A stretch of DNA of 64,000 bases, taken from positions 62,001-126,000 of the forward strand of contig NZ_LMQL01000015.1 in assembly GCF_001424545.1 (NCBI RefSeq). The letters run 5' to 3'. This document shows, piece by piece, positions 18,125 through 27,331 of this stretch. Below the pieces are notes generated by a model, which had not been told where the DNA came from, did no database searches, and saw only the letters and a program-made list of their open reading frames with translations. The translations under genes were made by a program, and so were the position numbers. Source of the DNA: Ramlibacter sp. Leaf400. GTDB taxonomy: Bacteria; Pseudomonadota; Gammaproteobacteria; Burkholderiales; Burkholderiaceae_C. The first letter of the stretch is position 1, and each line of letters begins with the position of its first letter.

Positions 18125-20325
18125 AGCGCCAGATGGCCGAACCCGCGCAGGGCGGCCCGGTCCCCGAGCTGATCGCGGTGACCGAGCAGGCCCTGCCGTA
18201 CCAGACCGACGCGCTGGCGCGGGCCCGTGCTTTCGCCGAGCCCTTCATCGCGTCGGAGACGCTGGACACGGGCGAGAACACGCTCGAGCACGCCGATGCC
18301 GTGGCCGCCATCCTGAAATCCATGGGCGGCTCCGAGGCGATGCAGGCCGCCAGCTACCTGGTCTATGCGTCCACGCACCTGAACAAGCCGCACGAGGTCA
18401 TCGCCAAGGCCTTCGGCGAAAGCTATGCCGCGCTGGCGCTGGAGACCACGGCCCTGGTGCGCGTGCAGCGCCAGGCGAGGGCGGCCGACGAGGCCCCGCG
18501 GCCGCTGGACGACACCAAGGCCCAGACCGAGAACGTGCGCAAGATGCTGCTGGCGTTCTCGCGCGACCTTCGCGTGGTGATGCTGCGGCTGGCCTCGCGC
18601 CTGCAGACGCTGCGCTGGCACGCCGCCCGCAAGGTCCCGGCGCCGCCCAGCGTGGCCCGCGAGTCGCTCAACGTGTTCGCGCCGCTGGCCAACCGCCTGG
18701 GCATCTGGCAGGTCAAGTGGGAGATGGAGGACCTGGCCTTCCGCTTCCTGGAGCCCGAGACCTACAAGCAGGTCGCGCGCCTGCTGGACGAGAAGCGGGT
18801 GGAGCGCGAGGCCTTCGTCGAGCAGTTGCGCCAGCGCCTGCAGGCCGAGCTGAAGGCCCAGGGCATCCGCGCGCAGGTGCAGGGCCGCCCCAAGCACATC
18901 TACAGCATCGTCAAGAAGATGCGCGGCAAGGCGCTGGACTTCGCCAAGGTGTTCGACGTGCGGGCGCTGCGCGTGATCGTGCCCGAGGTGCGCGACTGCT
19001 ACGAAGCGCTGTCGTGGGTGCACGAGCAGTTCGAGCCGATCGCTTCGGAGTTCGACGACTACATCGCCCGGCCCAAGCCGAACGGCTACCAGTCGCTGCA
19101 CACCGTGGTGCGGGACGAGGCCGACCGGCCGATCGAGATCCAGATCCGCACGCAGAAGATGCACGAGCACGCCGAGCACGGCGTGGCCGCGCACTGGGCC
19201 TACAAGGAGGCGGGCAGCAAGGGCTACTCGGGCGTGTCGGCCGCGGGCGAGTACGACGCCAAGATCGCCGTGCTTCGCCAGCTGCTCGCGTGGGAACGCG
19301 ACCTGGCCGGCGCGAGCAAGGGGCTGTTCGAGGACAGCATCTACGTGCTGACCCCGAATGCCGCCATCGTGGAACTGCCGCAGGGCGCCACGCCGGTGGA
19401 CTTCGCCTACACGGTGCACACCAGCCTGGGCCACCGCTGCCGCGGTGCGCGCGTCGATGGGGCCATGGTGCCGTTGAACACGCCGCTGCAGAACGGCCAG
19501 ACCGTCGAGATCGTGGCCACCAAGGAGGGCGGGCCTTCGCGCGACTGGCTCAACGCCGACCTCGGCTTCCTGGCCAGCCACCGCGCCAAGGCCAAGGTGC
19601 GCGCCTGGTTCAACGAGCAGGTGCGCCACGAGACCATCGCCCGCGGTCGCGAGTCGGTGGAAAAGCTGCTGCAGCGCGAAGGCCGCACGTCGCTGAACCA
19701 CGGCGACCTGGCCACGCAGCTGGGGTTCAAGACGCCCGACGACCTGTTCTTCGTGGTCGGCAAGGACGAGTTTTCGCTGCGCAACATCGAGACGCTGCTG
19801 CATCCGCCCGAGGCGCCGCTGCCGCAGGACGAGTACCTGCTGCTGAAGAAGGCGCGCCCCTCCGGCCGCTCGGCCAAGGGCGGCGTGCTGGTCGTGGGCG
19901 TCGATTCGCTGATGACGCAGCTGGCGCGCTGCTGCAAGCCGGCGCCGCCGGACGAGATCGCCGGATTCGTCACGCGCGGCAAGGGCGTGAGCATCCACCG
20001 CACCGACTGCAGCAACTTCCGCGAGATGGCCGCGCGCAACGGCGAGCGGGTGATCGAGGTGGAGTGGGGCCGGCCCAAGGCCGACGGCGGGGCGGTCTAC
20101 CCGGTGGACGTCGCCGTCGAGGCGGCCGACCGCCAGGGGCTGCTGCGCGACATCTCCGAAGTGTTCGCCAAGGAGAAGATGAACGTGATCGGCGTGCAGA
20201 CGCAGTCGGTGCGCGGCACGGCCTGGATGACTTTCACGGTGGAGATCGCCGATTCGGCGCGGCTCGGGCGCGTACTCGGCCTGGTGCGTGAGGTGTCGGG
20301 TGTGCGGCTCGCGCGCCGGCGCTGA
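18121..20325 (+). CDS. relA: (p)ppGpp synthetase RelA
   Basis: Ribosome-associated synthetase of the stringent-response alarmone. The 734-residue protein has an N-terminal hydrolase-like domain in which the catalytic HD pair is replaced (SYLVYASTHL), so hydrolysis should be absent. An active synthetase domain follows (RPKHIYSIVKKM, DVRALRVIV, EFDDYIARPKPNGYQSLHTV; the EFDD motif is typical of monofunctional RelA). TGS (about 405-465), zinc-finger/helical and C-terminal ACT domains (about 655-730) complete it. It overlaps the preceding hydrolase gene by four bases; a second in-frame ATG lies at 18133. tRNA-Val starts 49 bases after the stop. Confidence 0.95.
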   Translation: MKRQMAEPAQGGPVPELIAVTEQALPYQTDALARARAFAEPFIASETLDTGENTLEHADAVAAILKSMGGSEAMQAASYLVYASTHLNKPHEVIAKAFGESYAALALETTALVRVQRQARAADEAPRPLDDTKAQTENVRKMLLAFSRDLRVVMLRLASRLQTLRWHAARKVPAPPSVARESLNVFAPLANRLGIWQVKWEMEDLAFRFLEPETYKQVARLLDEKRVEREAFVEQLRQRLQAELKAQGIRAQVQGRPKHIYSIVKKMRGKALDFAKVFDVRALRVIVPEVRDCYEALSWVHEQFEPIASEFDDYIARPKPNGYQSLHTVVRDEADRPIEIQIRTQKMHEHAEHGVAAHWAYKEAGSKGYSGVSAAGEYDAKIAVLRQLLAWERDLAGASKGLFEDSIYVLTPNAAIVELPQGATPVDFAYTVHTSLGHRCRGARVDGAMVPLNTPLQNGQTVEIVATKEGGPSRDWLNADLGFLASHRAKAKVRAWFNEQVRHETIARGRESVEKLLQREGRTSLNHGDLATQLGFKTPDDLFFVVGKDEFSLRNIETLLHPPEAPLPQDEYLLLKKARPSGRSAKGGVLVVGVDSLMTQLARCCKPAPPDEIAGFVTRGKGVSIHRTDCSNFREMAARNGERVIEVEWGRPKADGGAVYPVDVAVEAADRQGLLRDISEVFAKEKMNVIGVQTQSVRGTAWMTFTVEIADSARLGRVLGLVREVSGVRLARRR

Positions 20326-20347
20326 AGGAGGCGCCTGATCGCTCTGC

Positions 20348-20353
20348 TACAAT
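20348..20353 (+). promoter_or_regulatory. -10 element for tRNA-Val
   Basis: TACAAT about 22 bases before the mature tRNA 5' end, in the correct place for a short tRNA leader. No clear -35 is visible within the end of relA. Confidence 0.4.
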
Positions 20354-20374
20354 CTTGCCTCTCGAACGACATTC

Positions 20375-20451
20375 AGGCGCGTAGCTCAGCTGGTTAGAGC
20401 ACCACCTTGACATGGTGGGGGTCGTTGGTTCGAGTCCAATCGCGCCTACCA
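20375..20451 (+). tRNA. tRNA-Val (anticodon GAC)
   Basis: A complete 77-nt cloverleaf with encoded CCA (20449-20451). The acceptor stem AGGCGCG/CGCGCCT is a perfect 7-bp match. The anticodon arm is CCACC-TTGACAT-GGTGG with GAC at the anticodon, and the T arm contains GGTTCGAGTCC. It reads GUC and GUU valine codons. It lies between relA and phaR on the same strand. Confidence 0.97.
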
Positions 20452-20513
20452 ATTTCCGTCCGCTGTAGCCAACCGTAGGGTAAACCTGCGGCGCTTCGCG
20501 CAGGCGGCCTTCC

Positions 20514-20519
20514 TAGAAT
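20514..20519 (+). promoter_or_regulatory. -10 element for phaR
   Basis: TAGAAT 64 bases before the phaR GTG, following a small CCTGCG/CGCAGG hairpin (20485-20504) that may end the tRNA-Val transcript. No good -35 is seen. Confidence 0.4.
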
Positions 20520-20583
20520 CTTTTGCACCGCCGCATGAGCGTCTGCCGACGCGGCCGCGAAAGAACCCCAGGAGCTCCCCCTC

Positions 20584-21132
20584 GTGCAAAGCAAGAAAGC
20601 AGTCGCCTCTTCCACGCAGCCTGCGCAACCCGTGCAGCGCGTGATCAAGAAGTACCCGAACCGGCGGCTGTACGACACCGACACCTCGACCTACATCACG
20701 CTGGCCGAGGTCAAGCAGCTGGTGATGGACACCGAGTCGTTCACGGTGCGCGACGCCAAGACCAACGAGGACCTGACCCGCAGCATCCTGCTGCAGATCA
20801 TCCTGGAGGAAGAGGCGGGCGGCGCCCCGATGTTCAGCGAGGCCGCGCTGGCCAACATCATCCGTTTCTACGGACACGCGGCGCAGGGCTTCATGGGCAC
20901 CTACCTCGAGAAGAACGTGCAGGCGTTCAGCGACATCCAGGCCAAGCTGGCCGAGCAGTCCAAGCACCTCACGCCCGAGATGTGGGCCCAGTTCATGAAC
21001 ATGCAGAACCCGCTGATGCAGGGGATGATGGGCAGCTACGTCGAACAGTCCAAGACCATGTTCGACAAGATGCAGGAGCAGATGCAAAAGCAGACCGAGC
21101 AGATGCTCGGGGCCTTCATGGGCAAGCGCTGA
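20584..21132 (+). CDS. phaR: Polyhydroxyalkanoate synthesis repressor PhaR
   Basis: DNA- and PHB-binding repressor that controls phasin and PHA genes. The 182-residue protein opens with the conserved PHB/PHA regulator domain (VIKKYPNRRLYDTDTSTYIT, about residues 20-80). The PHB accumulation regulatory domain follows (SILLQIILEEEAGG, MFSEAALANIIRFYG), then a Met/Gln-rich amphipathic C terminus (KMQEQMQKQTEQMLGAF) expected to touch the granule surface. The start is GTG, with AGGAG nine bases upstream. It is monocistronic, between tRNA-Val and a strong terminator. With bdhA it supports a PHB-accumulating lifestyle. Confidence 0.93.
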   Translation: MQSKKAVASSTQPAQPVQRVIKKYPNRRLYDTDTSTYITLAEVKQLVMDTESFTVRDAKTNEDLTRSILLQIILEEEAGGAPMFSEAALANIIRFYGHAAQGFMGTYLEKNVQAFSDIQAKLAEQSKHLTPEMWAQFMNMQNPLMQGMMGSYVEQSKTMFDKMQEQMQKQTEQMLGAFMGKR

Positions 21133-21155
21133 GCGCGGGCCCATCGGTTTGCACC

Positions 21156-21187
21156 AAGGCCGGGCTTTCCGGCCTTTTCTCTTTTTC
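21156..21187 (+). terminator. Rho-independent terminator after phaR
   Basis: The stem AAGGCCGG (21156-21163) pairs with CCGGCCTT (21169-21176) around a 5-nt loop, followed by a pyrimidine/U-rich run (TTTTCTCTTTTT). It is a strong intrinsic terminator 24 bases after the phaR stop. Confidence 0.85.
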
Positions 21188-21234
21188 GGGCCGCCCCGCG
21201 GCCGGCAAATCGTCCCTTTGGGACAATACGAACC

Positions 21235-22614
21235 ATGAGTGATTCCACTGTCGCCGAGGCCGCCCCGAAGGTGGGCTTCGTCAGCCTCGGCTGCCCCAAG
21301 GCGCTGACCGATTCCGAGCTGATCCTGACCCAGCTGTCCGCGGAAGGCTATCGCACGTCCAAGACCTTCGAGGGCGCGGACCTGGTGATCGTCAACACCT
21401 GCGGCTTCATCGACGACGCCGTCAAGGAAAGCCTGGACACCATCGGCGAGGCCCTGGCCGAGAACGGCAAGGTGATCGTCACCGGCTGCCTGGGCGCGCG
21501 CTCGGGCGAGGGCGGCGGCAACATGGTGCGCGAGATTCATCCTTCGGTGCTCGCCGTCACCGGCCCGCACGCCACGCAGGAGGTGATGGACGCGGTCCAC
21601 ACCCACCTGCCCAAGCCGCACGATCCCTTCGTGGACCTGGTGCCGGCGGCCGGCATCAAGCTCACGCCCCGGCACTACGCCTACCTGAAGATCAGCGAGG
21701 GCTGCAACCACCGCTGCACCTTCTGCATCATCCCCTCGATGCGCGGCGACCTGGTGAGCCGGCCGGTGGGCGACGTGCTCAAGGAGGCGCGGGCGCTGTT
21801 CGAGAGCGGCGTGAAGGAGCTGCTGGTGGTCAGCCAGGACACGTCGGCCTACGGCGTGGACACGAAGTACCGCACCGGCTTCTTCGACGGCCGTCCGGTC
21901 AAGACCCGCATGCTGGAGCTGGTGCAGGCGCTGGGCGAACTCGCGCAGCCGCACGGCGCCTGGGTGCGGCTGCACTACGTCTATCCCTATCCCTCGGTCG
22001 ACGAGGTGATCCCGCTGATGGCCACGGGCGCGGTGCTGCCGTACCTGGACGTGCCGTTCCAGCACAGCCACCCCGACGTGCTGCGCCGGATGAAGCGTCC
22101 GGCCAGCGGCGAACGCAACCTGGAGCGGCTGCAGAAATGGCGCGAGGCCTGCCCCGAGCTGGTGGTGCGCAGCACCTTCATCGCGGGCTTCCCGGGCGAG
22201 ACGGAAGAGGAGTTCCAGCACCTGCTGGACTTCGTGCGCGAGGCGCAGATCGACCGGGCCGGCTGCTTCGCCTACAGCCCGGTGGAGGGCGCGGCCGCCA
22301 ACGAGTTGCCCGGCATGCTGCCGGCGCAGGTTCGCGAGGAGCGCCGGGCCCGCTTCATGGCGGTGGCCGAGGAGGTCTCGGCCCAGCGCCTGCAGCGGCG
22401 CGTCGGCGCCACGATGCAGGTGCTGGTGGATTCCGCGCCCGGGCTCGGACGCAAGGGCGGCGTGGGCCGCAGCTACGCGGACGCCCCGGAGATCGACGGC
22501 ACGGTTCGGCTGCTGCCCCCCGAGAAGCTGAGCAAGCAGCTGAAGGTGGGCGAGTTCACCCGCGCGCGCATCGTGGCCACCGAAGGCCACGACCTGGTCG
22601 GGCTTCCGGTCTGA
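21235..22614 (+). CDS. rimO: Ribosomal protein S12 methylthiotransferase RimO
   Basis: A radical-SAM enzyme that adds a methylthio group to the conserved aspartate of ribosomal protein S12. The 459-residue protein has an N-terminal MTTase domain with three cluster cysteines ([25 protein letters not shown]). A radical-SAM core carries [15 protein letters not shown], and a C-terminal TRAM domain (about 380-450) is present. These features separate it from the tRNA enzyme MiaB. It is monocistronic: it follows the phaR terminator and ends at a bidirectional terminator shared with tRNA-Leu. Confidence 0.95.
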   Translation: MSDSTVAEAAPKVGFVSLGCPKALTDSELILTQLSAEGYRTSKTFEGADLVIVNTCGFIDDAVKESLDTIGEALAENGKVIVTGCLGARSGEGGGNMVREIHPSVLAVTGPHATQEVMDAVHTHLPKPHDPFVDLVPAAGIKLTPRHYAYLKISEGCNHRCTFCIIPSMRGDLVSRPVGDVLKEARALFESGVKELLVVSQDTSAYGVDTKYRTGFFDGRPVKTRMLELVQALGELAQPHGAWVRLHYVYPYPSVDEVIPLMATGAVLPYLDVPFQHSHPDVLRRMKRPASGERNLERLQKWREACPELVVRSTFIAGFPGETEEEFQHLLDFVREAQIDRAGCFAYSPVEGAAANELPGMLPAQVREERRARFMAVAEEVSAQRLQRRVGATMQVLVDSAPGLGRKGGVGRSYADAPEIDGTVRLLPPEKLSKQLKVGEFTRARIVATEGHDLVGLPV

Positions 22615-22631
22615 ACCGGATGCCCAAACGA

Positions 22632-22657
22632 ATAAAGCCGGCTTGCGCCGGCTTTAT
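22632..22657. terminator. Bidirectional terminator between rimO and tRNA-Leu
   Basis: A perfect 11-bp palindromic stem (ATAAAGCCGGC 22632-22642, GCCGGCTTTAT 22647-22657) with a TTGC loop. The A/U-rich stem base gives each direction a short U-tract. It serves rimO on the plus strand and tRNA-Leu on the minus strand. Confidence 0.8.
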
Positions 22658-22666
22658 GATTTGTCT

Positions 22667-22751
<85 letters not shown>

Positions 22752-22800
22752 ATTTCAGGAAAGAAAAGGATTCTATATCAAAAACATCGGACCTCAACAC

Positions 22801-25035
22801 GTGAGCGGCCTCCTCGATGAAGTCGAGGGAGTGATCCAGGGGCATCGCGACGGTCACGGCTACGTCGTGCGCGACGACGGCGAAACCGACATCTACCTTC
22901 CCCCCAACGAGATGCGCGCGGTGCTGCACAAGGACCGCGTGCGCGCACGCATCGTGCGCCACGACCGCAAGGGCCGGCCCGAAGGCCGCGTGGTCGAGAT
23001 CGTGGAGCGCCCGCCCCAGCCGATCATCGGCCGGCTGCTGCACGAGAGCGGCGTCTGGCTGGTCGCGCCGGAGGACAAGCGCTACGGGCAGGACGTCCTG
23101 ATCCCCAAGGGCGCCACCGGCACGGCCAAGCCGGGCCAGGTGGTGGTGGTGGAGCTCACCGAGCCGCCCAGCCTCTATGGCCAGCCGGTCGGCCGGGTCA
23201 AGGAAGTGCTGGGCGAGATCGACGACCCCGGCATGGAGATCGAGATCGCGGTGCGCAAGTACGGCGTGCCGCACGAGTTCTCCGAGCCCTGCATCGCGCA
23301 GGCGCGGGTGCTGGCGGACAAGGTCCAGCCCAAGGACCGCAAGCACCGCGTGGACCTCACCGACATCCCGCTGGTCACCATCGACGGCGAGGACGCGCGC
23401 GACTTCGACGATGCCGTCTACTGCGAGCCGGCCAAGGTCGGCCGCGGCAAGGGCTGGCGCCTGCTGGTCGCCATCGCCGACGTCAGCCACTACGTGGAGA
23501 CCGGCGCGGCGATCGACGTCGACGCCTACGACCGCGCGACCAGCGTGTACTTCCCGCGGCGGGTGATCCCCATGCTGCCGGAGAAGCTGTCCAACGGGCT
23601 GTGCTCGCTCAATCCCGAGGTGGATCGCCTGTGCATGGTCTGCGACATGCTGATCGCGGCCACCGGCGAGATCCAGGCCTACCAGTTCTACCCGGCCGTG
23701 ATGTGGAGCCATGCCCGCTTCACCTACACCGAGGTGGCGGCCATCCTGGGCAACACGCGCGGTCCGGAGGCGCAGCGGCGCAAGGAGCGGGTGGGCGACC
23801 TGATGAACCTGCACGACGCGTACCGGGCGCTGCTCAAGTCGCGCCAGGCGCGCGGCGCGGTGGACTTCGAGACCACCGAGACGCAGATCGTCTGCGACGA
23901 GAACGGCCGCATCGAGAAGATCGTGCCGCGCACGCGCAACGAGGCGCACCGCCTGATCGAGGAGTCCATGCTGGCCGCCAACGTGTGCGCCGCCGACTTC
24001 ATCCAGAGCGGCAAGCACCCGGGCCTGTACCGGGTGCACGAAGGCCCGACGCCGGAGAAGAAGGAGATCCTGCGCAACTACCTCAAGGCCATGGGCGTGG
24101 GGCTGTCGATCAGCGACGAGCCCATGCCCGGCGAGTTCCAGAAGATCGCCGAGGCCACCAAGGACCGCCCGGACGCGCAGCAGATCCACACCATGCTGCT
24201 GCGCTCCATGCAGCAGGCCATCTACACGCCGATCAACAGCGGCCACTTCGGCCTGGCCTACGACGCCTACACGCACTTCACCAGCCCGATCCGGCGCTAC
24301 CCGGACCTGCTGGTGCACCGCGTGATCAAGGCCATCCTGGCCAGCGGCCACTACACGCTGCCCACGCTGCCCACGCCGGGCGAGGCGCACGAGAAGCTGG
24401 CGCGCCGCCTGGCCAGCCGGGTCGCGCCGCCCAGCCACAAGCTGAAGAAGGTGGCGCCCCCCACCAAGGAGACGCAGGCCTGGGAAGCCGCTGGCCTGCA
24501 CTGCAGCGCCAACGAGCGCCGGGCCGACGAGGCCAGCCGCGACGTCGAGGCCTGGCTCAAGTGCAAGTACATGCGCGAGCACCTGGGCGAGGAATACGGC
24601 GGCGTGGTCAGCGCGGCCACCACCTTCGGCATCTTCGTCACGCTGGACGCGCTCTATGTCGAGGGCCTGGTGCACATCACCGAGCTCGGCGGCGAATACT
24701 TCAAGTTCGACGAGGCGCGCCAGGAACTGCGCGGCGAGCGCACCGGCATCCGCTACGCCATCGGCTCGCGCGTGCGGGTGCAGGTCAGCCGGGTCGACCT
24801 GGACGGCCGCAAGATCGACTTCCGCCTGGTGCGCGAAGGCGAGGAACTCGAGTCGCGCGCGATGCGCGACAAGGGCGCCTCGTCCGGTCCGTCCGGCAAG
24901 GCCGCCGGCAAGCGCGCCGCGGCCCGCAGCAAGACGGCCAAGGCCGGCGAGCACTCGCCGATCCAGAACCTGAAGGCGGCCGTCAAGAAGGCCGCCGCTT
25001 CCGCCAAGAGCAAGGGCCGCAAAGGGCGGCGCTGA
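22801..25035 (+). CDS. rnr: Ribonuclease R
   Basis: A processive 3'-5' exoribonuclease that degrades structured RNA. The 744-residue protein has cold-shock-like OB domains (about 1-150; GVIQGHRDGHGYVVRDD), the RNB catalytic domain (about 200-540) with DGEDARDFDDAV, and an S1 domain (about 590-670; EEYGGVVSAATTFGIFV). A Lys/Ala/Arg-rich tail (about 690-744) is expected to bind RNA. GTG at 22801 was chosen because it is the first plausible start after the oppositely oriented tRNA-Leu; anything further upstream would be translated tRNA antisense. The usual N-terminal helix-turn-helix region of enterobacterial RNase R is therefore missing. The SDR gene follows after nine bases. Confidence 0.9.
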   Translation: MSGLLDEVEGVIQGHRDGHGYVVRDDGETDIYLPPNEMRAVLHKDRVRARIVRHDRKGRPEGRVVEIVERPPQPIIGRLLHESGVWLVAPEDKRYGQDVLIPKGATGTAKPGQVVVVELTEPPSLYGQPVGRVKEVLGEIDDPGMEIEIAVRKYGVPHEFSEPCIAQARVLADKVQPKDRKHRVDLTDIPLVTIDGEDARDFDDAVYCEPAKVGRGKGWRLLVAIADVSHYVETGAAIDVDAYDRATSVYFPRRVIPMLPEKLSNGLCSLNPEVDRLCMVCDMLIAATGEIQAYQFYPAVMWSHARFTYTEVAAILGNTRGPEAQRRKERVGDLMNLHDAYRALLKSRQARGAVDFETTETQIVCDENGRIEKIVPRTRNEAHRLIEESMLAANVCAADFIQSGKHPGLYRVHEGPTPEKKEILRNYLKAMGVGLSISDEPMPGEFQKIAEATKDRPDAQQIHTMLLRSMQQAIYTPINSGHFGLAYDAYTHFTSPIRRYPDLLVHRVIKAILASGHYTLPTLPTPGEAHEKLARRLASRVAPPSHKLKKVAPPTKETQAWEAAGLHCSANERRADEASRDVEAWLKCKYMREHLGEEYGGVVSAATTFGIFVTLDALYVEGLVHITELGGEYFKFDEARQELRGERTGIRYAIGSRVRVQVSRVDLDGRKIDFRLVREGEELESRAMRDKGASSGPSGKAAGKRAAARSKTAKAGEHSPIQNLKAAVKKAAASAKSKGRKGRR

Positions 25036-25044
25036 GGAGACCGC

Positions 25045-25809
25045 ATGGACAGCAAGACCCAACCCGGCCGCGTGGCCATCGTCACCGGCGCCGGCAGCGG
25101 CATCGGCAAGGCCGCCGCACTCGCCCTGCTGGCCGACGGCTGGCGCGTGGCGCTGGCCGGCCGCCGGCAGGACGCGCTGGCCGCGGTCAGGGAGCAGTCG
25201 GGGGCCGGCGAGCGAGCGCTCGCGGTGCCCACCGACGTCACCGACCCGGCGTCGGTGGCGGCCCTGTTCGAGGGCGTCGTGAAGGCCTGGGGTCGCGTGG
25301 ACCTGCTGTTCAACAACGCGGGGGTCGGCGCGCAAGGCGTGCCGCTGGACGAACTGCCGCTGGACGCCTGGAAGAGGGTGGTCGACACCAACCTGAACGG
25401 GATGTTCTACACCATCCAGCAGGCCTTCCGCGTGATGAAGGCGCAGTCGCCGCGCGGCGGCCGCATCATCAACAACGGCTCGATCTCGGCCCATGCGCCG
25501 CGGCCCAACTCCATCGCCTACACGGCGACCAAGCACGCGGTCACCGGCCTGACCAAGGCGGCGTCGCTCGACGGCCGCAAGCACGACATCGCGGTGGGCC
25601 AGATCGACATCGGCAACGCGCACACCGAAATGGCGGCGCGCATGGCCAACGGCGTTCCGCAGGCCAATGGCGAGATCGCGCCCGAGCCGCTGATGGACGT
25701 GGCCGTGGTCGGCCAGTCGGTGCTCTACATGGCCAACCTGCCGCTGGAGGCCAACGTGCTGTTCCACACGGTGATGGCCACCAAGATGCCTTTCGTCGGG
25801 CGCGGCTGA
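25045..25809 (+). CDS. Short-chain dehydrogenase/reductase
   Basis: A 254-residue classical SDR. The Rossmann motif is [19 protein letters not shown], followed by NNAGVG, catalytic Ser in [10 protein letters not shown] and Tyr/Lys in [10 protein letters not shown]. The Arg-rich turn after the second strand (AGRRQDAL) suggests NADP(H) preference. The substrate is unknown. A GAGGAGA ribosome-binding site precedes the ATG. It is probably cotranscribed with rnr (nine bases apart) and abuts the convergent nnr gene, with no gap between stop codons. Confidence 0.87.
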   Translation: MDSKTQPGRVAIVTGAGSGIGKAAALALLADGWRVALAGRRQDALAAVREQSGAGERALAVPTDVTDPASVAALFEGVVKAWGRVDLLFNNAGVGAQGVPLDELPLDAWKRVVDTNLNGMFYTIQQAFRVMKAQSPRGGRIINNGSISAHAPRPNSIAYTATKHAVTGLTKAASLDGRKHDIAVGQIDIGNAHTEMAARMANGVPQANGEIAPEPLMDVAVVGQSVLYMANLPLEANVLFHTVMATKMPFVGRG

Positions 25810-27300
25810 TCAGAGTGCGCGGGCCAGTGCGCCGGCGGTGAGCGCGGGACCTGCGGGCCAGCGGTCGGCGACCGCTCCGTGGCGCCAGGCGGCCGCTGCG
25901 GCGGCATTGGCCGGGGCCGCTCCGGCCGCCATCAGCGCGGCGATGAATCCCGCAAGGACGTCGCCCGTGCCGGCGGTGGCGAGGCGGGCATTGCCGGTCG
26001 GATTGATCCGCGGCAGGCGCATCCCTTCTCCGGGCAGGCTCGACCCATCCCCGTCATTCCCGCGGAGGCGGGAATCCAGTCCCGGCGCCGCGATCACCGA
26101 CCCGGATCCCTTGAGCAGCACCGCGCAGCCGTAGCGCGCCGCCAGCGTCGTCGCGCTGCGGATCCGGTCGGCCTGCACCTCGCCCGTCGTGCAACCAAGC
26201 AGTCGCCCGGCCTCCAGCGGATGCGGCGTCATCACCGTCGCCTGGCCGCGCTCGGTCCTGCGCAACAGTGCGTGTTGCAGCGCAGGCTCGGCGGCGATCG
26301 CGTTCAGCGCATCCGCATCCAGCACCAGCGACTTCGCGCGGCGCAGCACGTCGGGCAGCACGCCGGCCACGTCGGCGCCGCCGCCGCACCCGCAGGCCAC
26401 GGCCATCGTCTCCAGGGGCAGCCCGGCGGCTTGCCGCACCATCAGTTCGGGCTGGCCCGGCACCAGCGCGCCGGCCAAAGGCGCGAGCGGGCACAGGTAC
26501 ACGCGACCGGCACCGGCCTGCAAGGCGGCGGAGGCCGCGAGGACCGCGGCGCCCACCATGCCGGCTGCGCCCCCCACCACCGCCACATCGCCATAGCTGC
26601 CCTTGTGGCTGGCATGGAGCCGCGCCGCAGGAGGTGGTGGTCCCGCGAGCCAGGCCGATGCCCGTTCGTCCTGCGCGGCCAGCGCCAGGTCGTCGAACCA
26701 CACCTGCCCGCACCGATCGCGCCCGAACGCCGTGAACAGCCCCGGCTTGAGCGTGAGAAGGCTGAGCGTGTGCGTGGCGCGGACCGACTCGCCCGTGCCG
26801 GTGTCCGCCGAGAGGCCGCTGGGCACGTCGACCGCGAGGACGGTGCCGGGGCCGGCATTGATCGCATGCACCACGGCGGCGAGCTCGCCCTCCAGGGCCC
26901 GGGCGTTGCCGATGCCGAGCAGCGCGTCGATGCACAGGTCCCAGTCGCGTGGCGGCTGCTCGGCGCGCGCCAAGCCGGCCGCCTGGCACCTGGCCCAGGA
27001 AGCCGCCGCATCGGGCGGAAGCCGGGCCGGGTCGCCCGACAAGGTCAGCACCACCGGCTTGCCCCATCGGTGCAGGTGCACGGCGGCCTCCAGCCCGTCG
27101 CCGCCGTTGTTGCCGGGGCCGCAGGCGATCCAGGCCGTCTTCGCGTGGGGCGCAATGGCCAGCGCGAGCCGCGCCGTGGCCAGGCCGGCCCGCTGCATCA
27201 GCGTGTGGAAGGGCAGGGCGGCCGCGGCCTCGCGCTCGAGCGCGCGCGTGGTCGCGACGTCGAAGAGGGGCCAGGGGCGGTCCGCGGTGACCTGGAGCAT
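25810..27300 (-). CDS. nnr: Bifunctional NAD(P)H-hydrate epimerase / ADP-dependent dehydratase
   Basis: Repairs damaged nicotinamide cofactors. The N-terminal NnrE epimerase domain (about 1-215; GPGNNGGDGLEAAVHLHRWG, DALLGIG) interconverts R and S hydrates. The C-terminal NnrD dehydratase (about 230-490; HKGSYGDVAVVGGAAGM, MTPHPLEAGRLLG, NPTGNARLATAGTGDVLAG) restores NAD(P)H using ADP. Total 496 residues. Residues about 407-431 (LDSRLRGND... to MRLP) interrupt the strand leading to the GTGD motif. They are encoded by a dRS3/REP-like palindrome (26056-26075) inserted in frame, a loop that relatives should lack. It is the last gene of the minus-strand group; dadA lies upstream, 31 bases away. 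Confidence 0.93.
   Translation of the reverse strand: MLQVTADRPWPLFDVATTRALEREAAAALPFHTLMQRAGLATARLALAIAPHAKTAWIACGPGNNGGDGLEAAVHLHRWGKPVVLTLSGDPARLPPDAAASWARCQAAGLARAEQPPRDWDLCIDALLGIGNARALEGELAAVVHAINAGPGTVLAVDVPSGLSADTGTGESVRATHTLSLLTLKPGLFTAFGRDRCGQVWFDDLALAAQDERASAWLAGPPPPAARLHASHKGSYGDVAVVGGAAGMVGAAVLAASAALQAGAGRVYLCPLAPLAGALVPGQPELMVRQAAGLPLETMAVACGCGGGADVAGVLPDVLRRAKSLVLDADALNAIAAEPALQHALLRRTERGQATVMTPHPLEAGRLLGCTTGEVQADRIRSATTLAARYGCAVLLKGSGSVIAAPGLDSRLRGNDGDGSSLPGEGMRLPRINPTGNARLATAGTGDVLAGFIAALMAAGAAPANAAAAAAWRHGAVADRWPAGPALTAGALARAL
26051..26080. repeat. dRS3/REP-like palindrome inside nnr
   Basis: The core is ATTCCC-GCGGAGGC-GGGAAT (26056-26075), flanked by GTC on one side and CCAG on the other. 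This is the same ATTCCC-N8-GGGAAT architecture as the copies at 60206 and 60307. On the coding strand it reads LDSRLRGND, the peptide typically produced when this repeat enters a gene. Confidence 0.8.
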
Positions 27301-27331
27301 GGCGCGGATTGTGCGCCGCGCCTGCGCCGGC

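Noticed and set aside
18121-20325. A damaged SpoT because the HD residues are missing
   Set aside because: Loss of the HD pair with an intact EFDD synthetase motif is the normal state of monofunctional RelA in proteobacteria.
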